From DATAQC01 sp038232455 (lineage in GTDB: Bacteria; Actinomycetota; Acidimicrobiia; Acidimicrobiales; AC-14): a stretch of 31,604 bases of DNA. Shown piece after piece: positions 7,495 to 14,856 of the stretch. The DNA is taken from contig JBBSHU010000025.1 in assembly GCA_038232455.1 (NCBI GenBank), positions 1 through 31,604 on the forward strand. The letters run 5' to 3'. Position 1 is the first letter of the stretch; every line of letters begins with the position of its first letter. A program made the position numbers and the translations under genes. Under the pieces are notes generated by a model. It worked only from the letters and a program-made list of their open reading frames with translations, made no database searches and was not told the origin of the DNA.

Positions 7495-8217
7495 TTACCC
7501 GACGGACAGCTCGACCTGACACGGGTCGCGGTCGGCCAACGTCGCGAAATGGTCAACGCTGGCGCCGCCGAGTTGTTCCACGAAGCCCTCGATCAGGCCC
7601 CGGTGGAGGTTGCAGACGACCTCGGGATGCGCTTCGGCCAGCTCGCGGAAGGGGCAGTGGGTGAAGGCGATGGTGACGGCGGCACCTCCGTCCCCGGTGG
7701 CCGGGTCGAAGCCCAGCTCGGCCAGGGCGGCCGTCAGCGGTCCCACGCAGCCCCGCCTCCTCGAGTCACCGGCCATATCCTGCGACGCCGCAGCCATGCC
7801 GTGCGAGGCAGCAGCCAGGGCCCTGCCCTGCTCGGCTCCCGCGGCGACGGCATCGTCGGGAGCGATCCCGGCCTGGGCCGCCATCCGCGTCAGCATGGAA
7901 GCCAGCAGGGGGAACGCCGGCGGTTCGAGCCCCAGCGACGGGGCGTCGGGGGCGAGGGCGTAGCGGTGGAGGGGGCGGCCCACCGACCCGCGGGCGTCGG
8001 CCTCGACGGCAAGCAGCCCCACGGCCCGCATCTGCTCGAGATGGGGGCGCACGGTATTGGGGTGTAGGCCCAGGAGGTCGGCGATCTCGGCGGTGGAACG
8101 CGGGGATCGGGCCCGGGCCAACTCGAGGTAGATGGCATAGCGGGTGTTGTCGCCCAGGGCCTTCAGAACAGCCAGACGGGGTTGACGTCCGGCTGCCTCG
8201 CCCTCGGATTCGCCCAC
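7495..8217 (-). CDS. SufR-like Fe-S sensing transcriptional regulator
   Basis: A 240-aa regulator with an N-terminal winged helix-turn-helix (VLKALGDNTRYAIYLELARA, TAEIADLLGLHPNTVRPHLEQM, GLLAVEADARGSVGRP wing) and a C-terminal ligand domain with Cys residues in THCPFRELAEAHPEVVC (C-X13-C) and DRDPC (30 residues further on), plus an earlier Cys in RRRGCVGPL. SufR repressors bind a 4Fe-4S cluster through a similar C-terminal Cys set and control suf/isc genes. The neighbouring A-type carrier supports that role. The start is set at GTG 8217 because a TACAAT -10 box ends 8 bases upstream (leaderless); TTG 8226 would lie in that box. Family is confident, SufR function likely but not proven. Confidence 0.8.
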   Translation of the reverse strand: MGESEGEAAGRQPRLAVLKALGDNTRYAIYLELARARSPRSTAEIADLLGLHPNTVRPHLEQMRAVGLLAVEADARGSVGRPLHRYALAPDAPSLGLEPPAFPLLASMLTRMAAQAGIAPDDAVAAGAEQGRALAAASHGMAAASQDMAGDSRRRGCVGPLTAALAELGFDPATGDGGAAVTIAFTHCPFRELAEAHPEVVCNLHRGLIEGFVEQLGGASVDHFATLADRDPCQVELSVG

Positions 8218-8225
8218 GACCGACA

Positions 8226-8231
8226 ATTGTA
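8226..8231 (-). promoter_or_regulatory. -10 box of the sufR-erpA-rid operon
   Basis: On the minus strand TACAAT stands 8 bases before GTG 8217, which places the transcript start at the start codon. No good -35 is seen. On the plus strand just outside, GAAAC occurs twice 10 bp apart (8237-8251), a possible operator of unknown type. Confidence 0.45.
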
Positions 8232-8371
8232 CCGGCGAAACCTGAGGAAACGTATTTCTGGCGGGCCTGCGCGCTCTGAAGGGGTGCGACGGAGGTGTTC
8301 AGGGGGCCTCGCCCGGGGAAACGGCGGGGGCGAGGCCTCGAACCCCCGGCAGGTCGCCGGCGCGGCCGGGC

Positions 8372-9223
8372 TCAGCGAGCAGCCTTGCGCAGCCCGTCGT
8401 CGGTGGCGGCCCCCTCGTCGCGGTAGCACCGGTCGGGGTTGGTTCGGGCGTACGCAGCCATTCCCGGCAGGTGGAAGATGGTGCTGCGGAGCTTGCCCTT
8501 GACCGGGTGGGTCGTGGGACACACGCCATCAACGGGTTCGACCCACGCAGCCGCCTTCCCCGAAGCCGTCTTCGCCGCCGACTTCTTGGCCGCTGCCTTT
8601 CTGGCCGGCGGCTTCCTGGCCGCCTTCTTGGCTGCGGCCTTCGCCGCCGACTTCTTGGCCGCTGCCTTCTTTGCGGCACCCTGGGTCGGCGCTGCCGGCG
8701 CTGCCGGCGCTGCCGGCGCGACCTCGACCGCCGGGTCGGTAGTGGTGGGGGCGGTGGTGGGTTCGCCCGTCGTCAAGATGACGACCTCGTCGTCGTCGGG
8801 CTCGATCTCCATCTCGATCTCTATGGCGGCCGGTGGCGCCGGCGCGGGAGCCGGGGGGGAGGTGGGGGCAAACGGGCTGTCGGGTCGCACGACCGGGGGC
8901 GCCGTGTCCGCCGGGTCGAATGCTGGGTCGCCGCCCTCGGCCCTGCGTCGCTTCAGCGAGGTGGAGTGCAGCATCGTGGGCTGCACGAGGGCTGGTTCGT
9001 CCGACGCCGGTGCCGGTGCCGGTGCCGGTGACGGGGCGGGATCCCGTGACGGGGCGGGAGCCCGTGACGGGGCGGGATCCCGGGACGGGGCCCACGGGTC
9101 CTCGCCCGGCGGCGCCGCAGGTAGCGGACGGCGCGCCTGGGCGATCTTGAACAACGCGAACGCCAGGCCACCCAACATGCCCAAGCGGATTCCGATGCGT
9201 AGCGAGCGGCGGATCACCAGCAC
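8372..9223 (-). CDS. membrane-anchored Lys/Ala-rich protein with C-terminal Cys-containing domain
   Basis: A 283-aa protein of unknown function. Layout: a short N-terminal membrane segment (IGIRLGMLGGLAFALFKIAQ, about 10-29); a Pro/Ala/Ser-rich region with SRDPAP-type hexapeptide repeats; a central low-complexity part; a histone-H1-like tract of AAKK/AAAKK units (about 185-222), likely DNA- or polyanion-binding; and a folded-looking C-terminal piece, DGVCPTTHPVKGKLRS through IFHLPGMAAYARTNPDRCY and a final EGAATDDGLRKA. That last piece resembles small 'sunset'/Ada-like domains written in actinobacterial proteins as H-PG-Y-R...C-EAA..G.RKA. The resemblance is from memory. The gene is real by length and codon bias, and is divergent from leuA. 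Confidence 0.7.
   Translation of the reverse strand: MLVIRRSLRIGIRLGMLGGLAFALFKIAQARRPLPAAPPGEDPWAPSRDPAPSRAPAPSRDPAPSPAPAPAPASDEPALVQPTMLHSTSLKRRRAEGGDPAFDPADTAPPVVRPDSPFAPTSPPAPAPAPPAAIEIEMEIEPDDDEVVILTTGEPTTAPTTTDPAVEVAPAAPAAPAAPTQGAAKKAAAKKSAAKAAAKKAARKPPARKAAAKKSAAKTASGKAAAWVEPVDGVCPTTHPVKGKLRSTIFHLPGMAAYARTNPDRCYRDEGAATDDGLRKAAR
9030..9090 (+). repeat. 18-bp tandem repeat inside the Lys/Ala-rich gene
   Basis: Three full units and a partial one of GACGGGGCGGGATCCCGT (9030-9047, 9048-9065, 9066-9083, 9084-9090), with one or two changes between units. It codes on the minus strand for SRDPAP repeats, so unit number can vary without breaking the frame. Confidence 0.85.
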
Positions 9224-9281
9224 TCCCGGATCGGCGGAAAGGGGGGCAGCCTACTTGACGAATTCGTGGCTGACTGTCACC

Positions 9282-9311
9282 ATGCGAGGGCTATGCATTC
9301 GATCTCTGTGA
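9282..9311 (+). CDS. leuA leader peptide (MRGLCIRSL)
   Basis: A nine-codon open frame, ATG CGA GGG CTA TGC ATT CGA TCT CTG TGA, with two Leu codons (CTA, rare at this GC content, and the final CTG) and one Ile codon. It lies in the divergent gap before leuA, 30 bases before a hairpin and 55 before an intrinsic terminator. Leader-peptide attenuation of leuA is known in Actinobacteria. No clear Shine-Dalgarno is visible, so translation is inferred. Confidence 0.5.
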   Translation: MRGLCIRSL

Positions 9312-9341
9312 CGACGTCCACGGACCTGCTCCTTCTTTAGC

Positions 9342-9405
9342 GGCGAGCGCCCTCGGCGTGCTCGCCAACCTCTCGTGCCCTCGGGCCGGGAGGTTTTTTC
9401 TTTTT
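9342..9405 (+). terminator. leuA leader: hairpin followed by intrinsic terminator (attenuator)
   Basis: First hairpin: GGCGAGC (9342-9348) pairs perfectly with GCTCGCC (9360-9366). Directly after it, AACCTC (9367-9372) pairs with GAGGTT (9390-9395), with an inner GCCC-TC-GGGC stem, and then T6-C-T5 (9394-9405). No plus-strand gene ends upstream (the neighbour is divergent), so a terminator here can only act on the leuA transcript. Confidence 0.75.
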
Positions 9406-9483
9406 CCGACAGGACCCGACGTTCTACCCACACCGTGAAGCTCGACCCACACCTGAGGCACGACCCGACATGGAGGCACCACG

Positions 9484-11061
9484 ATGACCGAGACCGACGG
9501 CGCCGGCCCCCCGGTAGCGGATGGTCATCTGACCATCTTCGACACCACACTGCGCGACGGCGAGCAGTCGCCGGGGATCTCGCTCGATGCCGGTGAGAAG
9601 TTGGAGATCGCCGAGCAGCTGTCCCGGCTCGGTGTCGACTACATCGAGGCGGGGTTCCCGGTAGCCAGCGAGGGCGACTTCGAGGCCGTCCAGGCCATTG
9701 CCCGCACCGTCGAAGGCCCGGTGATCGCCGCCCTGTCGCGAACCCAGTTGGCCGATGTCGACCGCTGCTGGGACGCCCTGCGCGACGCTCCCCGGGCGAG
9801 GATCCACGTCTTCATCTCCACCAGCCCGAACCACATGGAGCACATGCTGCACATGACGCCGGCCCAGGTGGTCGACGTCACCCGCAGCGGCGTGGCCCGC
9901 GCCCGGGAGCACACCGCCGACGTGGAGTTCAGCCCCCAGGACGCCACGCGAACGCCGCTCGACTTCATGCTCGAGGTGCTGCAGGCGGCCGTCGACGCCG
10001 GCGCCACCACGCTGAACATCCCCGACACGGTCGGCTACGGGATCCCCTGGGATTTCGGCGCCCTGATCCAGTACATCCGCCGGGAGGTCACCGGCGACTA
10101 CGTCACCTCCGTGCACTGCCACAACGACCTCGGTCTGGCCACGGCCAACTCGTTGGCCGGGGTGCAAGCCGGCGCGCGCCAGGTGGAGGTGTGCGTGAAC
10201 GGGCTCGGCGAGCGGGCCGGCAACGCCGCCCTGGAGGAGGTGGTTATGGCGCTCGCCATCCGCCCCGATCAGTTCCCCGGCCTGTCGACCTCGGTGCGCA
10301 CCGAGGAGCTGGCCCGGACGAGCCGGCTGGTCAGTCGCCTCAGCGGGTATCCCGTGCAGTACAACAAGGCCGTCGTGGGCCGCAACGCCTTCGCCCACGA
10401 GTCGGGAATCCACCAGCACGGCGTGCTGGCCGACCGCTCCACCTACGAGATCATGGATGCCGGCGCGGTGGGCCAGGTGGGCAGCCAGATCGTGTTGGGC
10501 AAGCACTCGGGTCGCCATGCCTTCGGCGACACCCTGGACAAGATGGGGATCACCATCTCTGGCGATGCCCTCAACTCGGCCTTCAGCCGGTTCAAGGAGC
10601 TGGCCGACCGCAAAGTGGAGATCACCGATGCCGACCTCGAGGCCATCGTGGCCGAGGAGCTGGGGACGAGCGTCGCCCCGGAGTTCACCCTGGACGCGCT
10701 GGAGGTGGTTGGTGGCACCGTCGGCATCCCCCGGGCCCGGGTGGTGCTGATCCGCCAGGGTGAGAAGCTCGACGCGTCGGCCGACGGTGACGGCATGATC
10801 GACGCCGCCTGCCAGGCCATCAAGGCGGCCACCGGCGTCGATGCCGTCCTGACCGGGTTCAACGTGTCGGCGGTGACCGGCGGGGTCGACGCCCTGGGCG
10901 ACGTCATCATTCAGGTCGAGGCCGGCGGGGCCAAGGTGTCTGGCCGAGGCGTGTCGACCGACGTGGTCGAGGCGTCGGCCCGGGCCTTCCTCAACGCCGT
11001 CAACAAGGTGGTGCGAGTCCGCGCCCGGGCCGAGGTGCGCCACGCCGAGGTCGGTCCCTAG
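9484..11061 (+). CDS. leuA: 2-isopropylmalate synthase
   Basis: Condenses acetyl-CoA with 2-ketoisovalerate, the first committed step of leucine synthesis. The 525-aa protein is of the shorter bacterial type rather than the roughly 600-aa mycobacterial type. Visible: FDTTLRDGEQSPG (catalytic Arg24, metal Asp20), the metal-binding HCHNDLGLA (His211 and His213), the NGLGERAGNAALEEV signature, NAFAHESGIHQHG, and a C-terminal regulatory domain (from about 390) with the GG-rich leucine-feedback fold. GGAGG (9472-9476) stands 7 bases before ATG. It is preceded by the leader peptide and terminator described above and followed 52 bp later by a GH15 pseudogene. Confidence 0.96.
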   Translation: MTETDGAGPPVADGHLTIFDTTLRDGEQSPGISLDAGEKLEIAEQLSRLGVDYIEAGFPVASEGDFEAVQAIARTVEGPVIAALSRTQLADVDRCWDALRDAPRARIHVFISTSPNHMEHMLHMTPAQVVDVTRSGVARAREHTADVEFSPQDATRTPLDFMLEVLQAAVDAGATTLNIPDTVGYGIPWDFGALIQYIRREVTGDYVTSVHCHNDLGLATANSLAGVQAGARQVEVCVNGLGERAGNAALEEVVMALAIRPDQFPGLSTSVRTEELARTSRLVSRLSGYPVQYNKAVVGRNAFAHESGIHQHGVLADRSTYEIMDAGAVGQVGSQIVLGKHSGRHAFGDTLDKMGITISGDALNSAFSRFKELADRKVEITDADLEAIVAEELGTSVAPEFTLDALEVVGGTVGIPRARVVLIRQGEKLDASADGDGMIDAACQAIKAATGVDAVLTGFNVSAVTGGVDALGDVIIQVEAGGAKVSGRGVSTDVVEASARAFLNAVNKVVRVRARAEVRHAEVGP

Positions 11062-11113
11062 ACCCGACCCTGAGTAGACCTTCCCCACTGGGCCGTGGCA
11101 GTCTCGCGGTCTC

Positions 11114-12357
11114 GTGGCCGGGCGGATAGAGCAGTTCGCGATCATCGGTGACACCCAGACAGCGGCGCTGGTCGGCGACGACGGCTCCATCGACTGGCTG
11201 TGCGTGCCGCGGTTCGACTCGGGTGCGGTGTTCGCCGCCTTGCTCGGTGGTCCCGAGCACGGTCGCTGGCTCCTGGCGCCCAGTGCCGGCGGGCGGGCCA
11301 CCCGCCGCCGGTACCGGAAGGACACCCTCGTGCTCGAGACGGAGTTCGAGTCAGACGAGGGCCCGGTCCGGATCACCGACTGCATGCCGATGCGCGGCAA
11401 GACGATCGACGTCGTGCGCGTCGTGGAGGGCCTGCGGGGGCGGGCCCGGATGCGCACCGAGCTCGTCATTCGCTTCGACTACGGCTCGATCACCCCGTGG
11501 GTGAAGAAGGTCGCCGGCGGCGTCTTGGCCGTTGCCGGCCCCGACCAATGCTGTTGCAGACCCCGGTCGAGGTCAGCGGCGCCGATCACCGGACCGAGGG
11601 CGAGTTCGAGGTCGACGCCGGCGAGCGTGTGTCGTTCAGGCTGGCGTGGTTCCCGTCCCACCACGACATCCCCGGCCCGGTGCAACCCGAACGGGCTCTG
11701 GCGACGACCGCGGCGTGGTGGCACGAATGGTCGGCGCGGAGCACCTACCGGGACGAATGGCCCGAACTGGTCCAGCGTTCCCTCATCACCCTGAAGGCCC
11801 TTACCTACGCGCCGACCGGCGGCATCGTGGCGGCGGCGGCGACCACTTCGCTGCCGGAATGGCCGGGCAGCGTGCGCAACTGGGACTACCGGTTCTGCTG
11901 GCTCCGCGACGCCACGCTGACGCTGATCGCCTTGTTGCAGGGTGGGTACGTCAAAGAAGCTGCGGCCTGGCGCAACTGGCTGTTCCGGGCGGTCGCCGGG
12001 GATCCGGCGGAGCTGCAGATCATGTACGGGCCGGCCGGCGAGCGGCGGCTGACGGAGTGGGAGGTCGACTGGCTCCCGGGCTACGAGGGGTCCCGGCCGG
12101 GGCGGATTGGCAACGCTGCGTCCGGCCAGTTCCAGCTCGACGTCTACGGCGAGGTCCTCGACGCCTTGTACCAGGGGTTCTACAGCGGCGTTCCCGAGGT
12201 CGCCGACGGCACGTATCCGGGGCCCGAGCTCGGGGGCCCTGATCAACAGCGCGGCCAACCTGTCAGGTCCACGGGGTCCGTCGTTCGGCTCGCCGACCAG
12301 CTTCGGGGCCCAGCAGCGATCAGGGCAGCAGTGCGCGGATGGGCTGAACCCAGTTGA
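11114..12357 (+). pseudogene. GH15-family glucoamylase/trehalase-like pseudogene, frameshifted and truncated
   Basis: The start (GTG 11114) reads RIEQFAIIGDTQTAALVGDD, then GSIDWLCVPRFDSGAVFAALLG, the typical N terminus of bacterial GH15 (trehalase/glucoamylase-like) proteins of about 600 aa. After about 145 residues the frame breaks near 11543-11548. The match resumes in the next frame (MLLQTPVEVSGADHR..., RNWDYRFCWLRDATLTL, EWEVDWLPGYEGSRPGRIGNAA, LDVYGEVLDALYQ), so one base appears missing. Homology stops at about 12165; the C-terminal half with the second catalytic acid is absent and unrelated sequence fills the gap to the convergent gene. The frameshift might be an assembly error, but the truncation is not. 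Confidence 0.85.
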
Positions 12358-13096
12358 TCGGGGCCGACGTAGGAGCGAAGGCGACGTCGGCCCCGAGGGG
12401 CAGGGCGCTTTCGTCGGTGAGGGCGACGACCGGGACCGTGCGCCCGCAGGCGGCCGCCCGCAACTCCATGATGAACTCGCGGCCCACCGCGGTGGTGGCG
12501 TTGATGACCATCATGGTGGGGAGGAGGGAACCACAGGCGTCGGGAGTGACGGCGTCGAGAGGCTTGGAGATGAACCGGCAGTCGGGCAGGACGGCCGTCA
12601 TGGAGTCGACGACACCCTGATCGACGCCGAGGGTGAGTATGAGTGACGCAGGAAGGCCCGACAGGCGCCGGGCCCCGCCCAACTCGGCGGTGTAGTCGGC
12701 TTCCATCGTCTCGTTCGCCGGGTCGTCGCCGAGGAAGTTGTCGCGACCGGCCCGCTGGGCGAGATCGACTTCGGCGGTGGCCGGGTCGACCGACCACACG
12801 TTCCAGGAGACCGGCGGGAGGGCGATCTCGGCGTAGGTGATAGCTCCGACGAGGGGATAGTCGGTGCCGAGGTCGACCAGGCCGCGCGCGGCCAGGTTGT
12901 CGGCGGCTCGCTCGAGGGCGTCGGTCTTCGTGTCGGGTTCCTCGGCTCGGATGGCGATCGTTCGCGGCGACACGCGCACGGCGGCGGGCCACCAACCGTC
13001 GAACAACAAGATATCGCCCTCGATGTGCAAGGTGGGGCCGAAGGCGCGCCGGGCCTCCCCGTCGGTGAACGCAGAGAGCACTTCGGGATCTTCCAC
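12320..13096 (-). CDS. unknown protein with possible C-terminal pseudo-receiver domain
   Basis: A 258-aa protein I cannot assign. The N-terminal half (MEDPEVLSAFTDGEARRAFG, GDILLFDGWWPAAVRVS) is of unknown type. The C-terminal half (about 148-258) has the strand/helix rhythm of a CheY-like receiver: SLILTLGVDQGVVDSM, CRFISKPLDAVTPDA, LLPTMMVINATTAVGREFIMELR, VPVVALTDESALPLGADVAFAP, INWVQPIRALL. The residue after the third strand is Asn (VINATT) instead of the phospho-acceptor Asp, and the Lys position reads Ala-Pro. It would therefore be a non-phosphorylated receiver-like domain. It is last in the minus-strand series below leuC, separated from the GNAT gene by a long hairpin, so it may have its own promoter. 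Confidence 0.6.
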   Translation of the reverse strand: MEDPEVLSAFTDGEARRAFGPTLHIEGDILLFDGWWPAAVRVSPRTIAIRAEEPDTKTDALERAADNLAARGLVDLGTDYPLVGAITYAEIALPPVSWNVWSVDPATAEVDLAQRAGRDNFLGDDPANETMEADYTAELGGARRLSGLPASLILTLGVDQGVVDSMTAVLPDCRFISKPLDAVTPDACGSLLPTMMVINATTAVGREFIMELRAAACGRTVPVVALTDESALPLGADVAFAPTSAPINWVQPIRALLP

Positions 13097-13150
13097 CCTC
13101 GGAGGCTACCGCCCGCCTCGTGAGTGCGGGCCGCGCCCGGTCCCGACCGT

Positions 13151-13197
13151 TCTGGCGTGCGTTTCGCGGGGGTTTCGTGGGTGTTTCGCACGCCAGA
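13151..13197. repeat. 47-bp hairpin enclosing three phased GAAAC motifs
   Basis: TCTGGCGTGCG (13151-13161) pairs perfectly with CGCACGCCAGA (13187-13197). The span holds GTTTCG at 13161, 13172 and 13183; on the minus strand this is GAAAC-N6-GAAAC-N6-GAAAC, exactly 11 bp apart. It lies between the end of the GNAT gene and the start of the 12320 gene. It could be a terminator (no U-run), a repeated intergenic hairpin or an operator array. Confidence 0.7.
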
Positions 13198-13206
13198 TCG
13201 CCGCGA

Positions 13207-13650
13207 TCAGGTGGCTTGAGTGACCTCCATGCGCATCACCACGTGGGGGCCGATATCTTCGATGTCGAACTCGGGGCCGACCACTTCGAAACCGGCCGCC
13301 GTATAGAAGTCGCGAGCGACCACCCGGGCGTTGCACCACAGCTCCGCGCCGCCGGTGGAGGCCACCTGGTCGCGACACGCGCCCAGCAGAGCCCGGCCTG
13401 CTCCTCGGCCGCGAGCGTCAACGGCGGTGGCCATGCCCCGGAGCCGCCAACCCTCGACGGGCCCGTCGGCGCGGGGTTCGCTATAGAGCGAAGCGATCCC
13501 GACCAAGCGCCCCTCGTCGAAGGCGCCGAAGTGGCGGGTGTCAGGGTCGTGATCTCCGGGGTACTCGGTGGCCTCGGCCGACTGGGTCGGCCTCAAAACC
13601 AGATGACGCAGTGGCCTGGTCTGCTCGGCGGTGACAGTGGCGACCCTCAC
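13207..13650 (-). CDS. GNAT family N-acetyltransferase
   Basis: A 147-aa acetyltransferase with the GNAT fold: strand GRLVGIASLYSEP, the strand WRLRGMATAVDARGRGAGRALLGAC that holds the acetyl-CoA pyrophosphate loop (RGRGAGRALL, Q/RxxGxG/A type), LWCNARVVARDFYTAAGFEVVGPEF with the usual A-x-x-F-Y-x-x-x-G-F block, and a final strand VVMRMEV. The substrate cannot be read from sequence; small amines or amino acids are common. Its start lies 9 bp after the stop of the ferritin-like gene, so it is probably in the leuC-leuD operon tail. Confidence 0.85.
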   Translation of the reverse strand: MRVATVTAEQTRPLRHLVLRPTQSAEATEYPGDHDPDTRHFGAFDEGRLVGIASLYSEPRADGPVEGWRLRGMATAVDARGRGAGRALLGACRDQVASTGGAELWCNARVVARDFYTAAGFEVVGPEFDIEDIGPHVVMRMEVTQAT

Positions 13651-13658
13651 GGCCGCTA

Positions 13659-14075
13659 CTAGATCCCCAATGCTCCCTGGAGGTCGCGCACGTGGTCCTG
13701 GGTCTGCTGGAGGAGAGGACGGATGGCTTCGGTCACGTCGCCCAGTCCCATCTGCTCGGTCTGGGTGACCCGCTCCCGGTAGCGCTCCAGTTGGCCCTGC
13801 TCCAATTCGAGGTCGAGCTCCAGGGCCCTGCGGGTCGTGTCCGCCTCAGGTACCGGGGGCACGTTCACGGTGGGGACGCCGCCGAGAAAGTCGATCTGCT
13901 CGGCCAGGGCGGTGGCGTGGTCGAGCTCCTGGGAGAGGTGGGCACGGAGCTCCTCTATCGTGCTCTGGAACTCGGCCCCTTTGGCGGTGGCGATGTGCTG
14001 GATGTACTGGACGATGGAGCGGTATTCGAGCTCGAGATCGCCGTTGAGAAGCTCCAGGAGCTTGGTCGTATCCAT
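13659..14075 (-). CDS. ferritin-like / bacterioferritin-fold protein
   Basis: A 138-aa four-helix-bundle protein of the ferritin-like superfamily. Helix A has E17 in LELEYRSIVQYIQH, and helix B has E50xxH53 in LSQELDHATALAEQID. Helix C (LELDLELEQGQLERYRERV) and helix D (IRPLLQQTQDHVRDLQ) follow. In helix D the second ExxH of bacterioferritins reads TQDH, so one carboxylate ligand may be missing and iron oxidation may differ from classic Bfr. The ATG at 14075 is preferred to GTG 14084 because AGGTGG stands about 6 bases upstream. It lies between the methyltransferase and the GNAT on the same strand with gaps of about 30 and 8 bp. Confidence 0.8.
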   Translation of the reverse strand: MDTTKLLELLNGDLELEYRSIVQYIQHIATAKGAEFQSTIEELRAHLSQELDHATALAEQIDFLGGVPTVNVPPVPEADTTRRALELDLELEQGQLERYRERVTQTEQMGLGDVTEAIRPLLQQTQDHVRDLQGALGI

Positions 14076-14104
14076 GCGGGCCACCTACCCGCCGACGGTG
14101 GTGG

Positions 14105-14856
14105 TCAATCGTCGGTGCGGGTGGCCAGGAGGTTGAGCCGCACGTAGTCGATGACCGGCTCGGCGAGGCCGGCGGCCACCGCGTGCACGAATGGTCCCCG
14201 CTCGTTGGCGCCATCCGTTCGAGGTGGGCACCGAGGACGACGGTGGCCAGGAACTCCTCCATCGGCGGGCCGGGGTCGAAGGCCGTGGGTTCGTCGTGGA
14301 GCCAGGCGCGCACCGAGCCGAAGCCGGAGGCCTCGAGGCGTTGGGTGGCTTCGGCCGGGGTGGCGAAGTACCACGGGTGCCAGGTGACCCCGGCGGTGTC
14401 CATGGCCCGGATCACCGAGGCGATGTTGCCGGAACCGCCACACTGGGCCACGAGCCGGCCGCCGGGGCGGAGCACCGCGGCGAGATTGGTGCACAGGGCG
14501 TCCTGGTCGCTCACCCAGTGGAACGCGGCGGTGGACACGACTGCGTCCACGGGCTCGTCGAAAGCCAACGGCTGCCCCAGGTCGGCATGCACGAAGGAGA
14601 CGCGCTCGGCATCGACGGCCGGGCGCAGCCGCCGGGCGGCCTCGTCGAGCATCTGCTGGGAACCGTCGAGGGCGATCACATGGGTGTCGGGCAGCCGATC
14701 GAGGATTGCCTGGGTCACCCGTCCGCTGCCGCAGCCGGCGTCGAGCACTCGCGCCAGCCCATCGGTGGGGAGGTGATCGAGGAGGGGCGCGGCCCAGCGG
14801 GCCTGGGGGTCGGACATGCGGTCATAGCTGGCGGCATCCCACTCGCGGGGGCTCAC
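14105..14856 (-). pseudogene. class I SAM methyltransferase (trans-aconitate methyltransferase-like), one frameshift
   Basis: About 250 aa once one base is restored. The N terminus SPREWDAASYDRMSDPQARW is like Tam (trans-aconitate 2-methyltransferase) and related enzymes. Motif I is VLDAGCGSGRVTQAIL, the acidic ribose contact VIALDGSQQM, then VSFVHADLGQPL and VVSTAAFHWVSDQDAL. The frame breaks at about 14206-14212, in or next to a GGCGCC run; the tail continues one frame over as FVHAVAAGLAEPVIDYVRLN to the stop at 14105. Start GTG 14856 overlaps the leuD stop as GTGA, so it is translationally coupled to leuD. Yeast Tmt1 methylates both trans-aconitate and 3-isopropylmalate, which makes the leuCD linkage notable. 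The frameshift may be a sequencing error. Confidence 0.8.

Noticed and set aside
9255..9260. TTGACG as the leuA -35 box
   Set aside because: No acceptable -10 hexamer lies 16-19 bp downstream; the leuA promoter could not be located with confidence.
9424..11469. 681-codon open frame opposite leuA and the GH15 start
   Set aside because: Antisense shadow: composition is His/Gly/Arg-rich, it spans two real genes and has no start signal.
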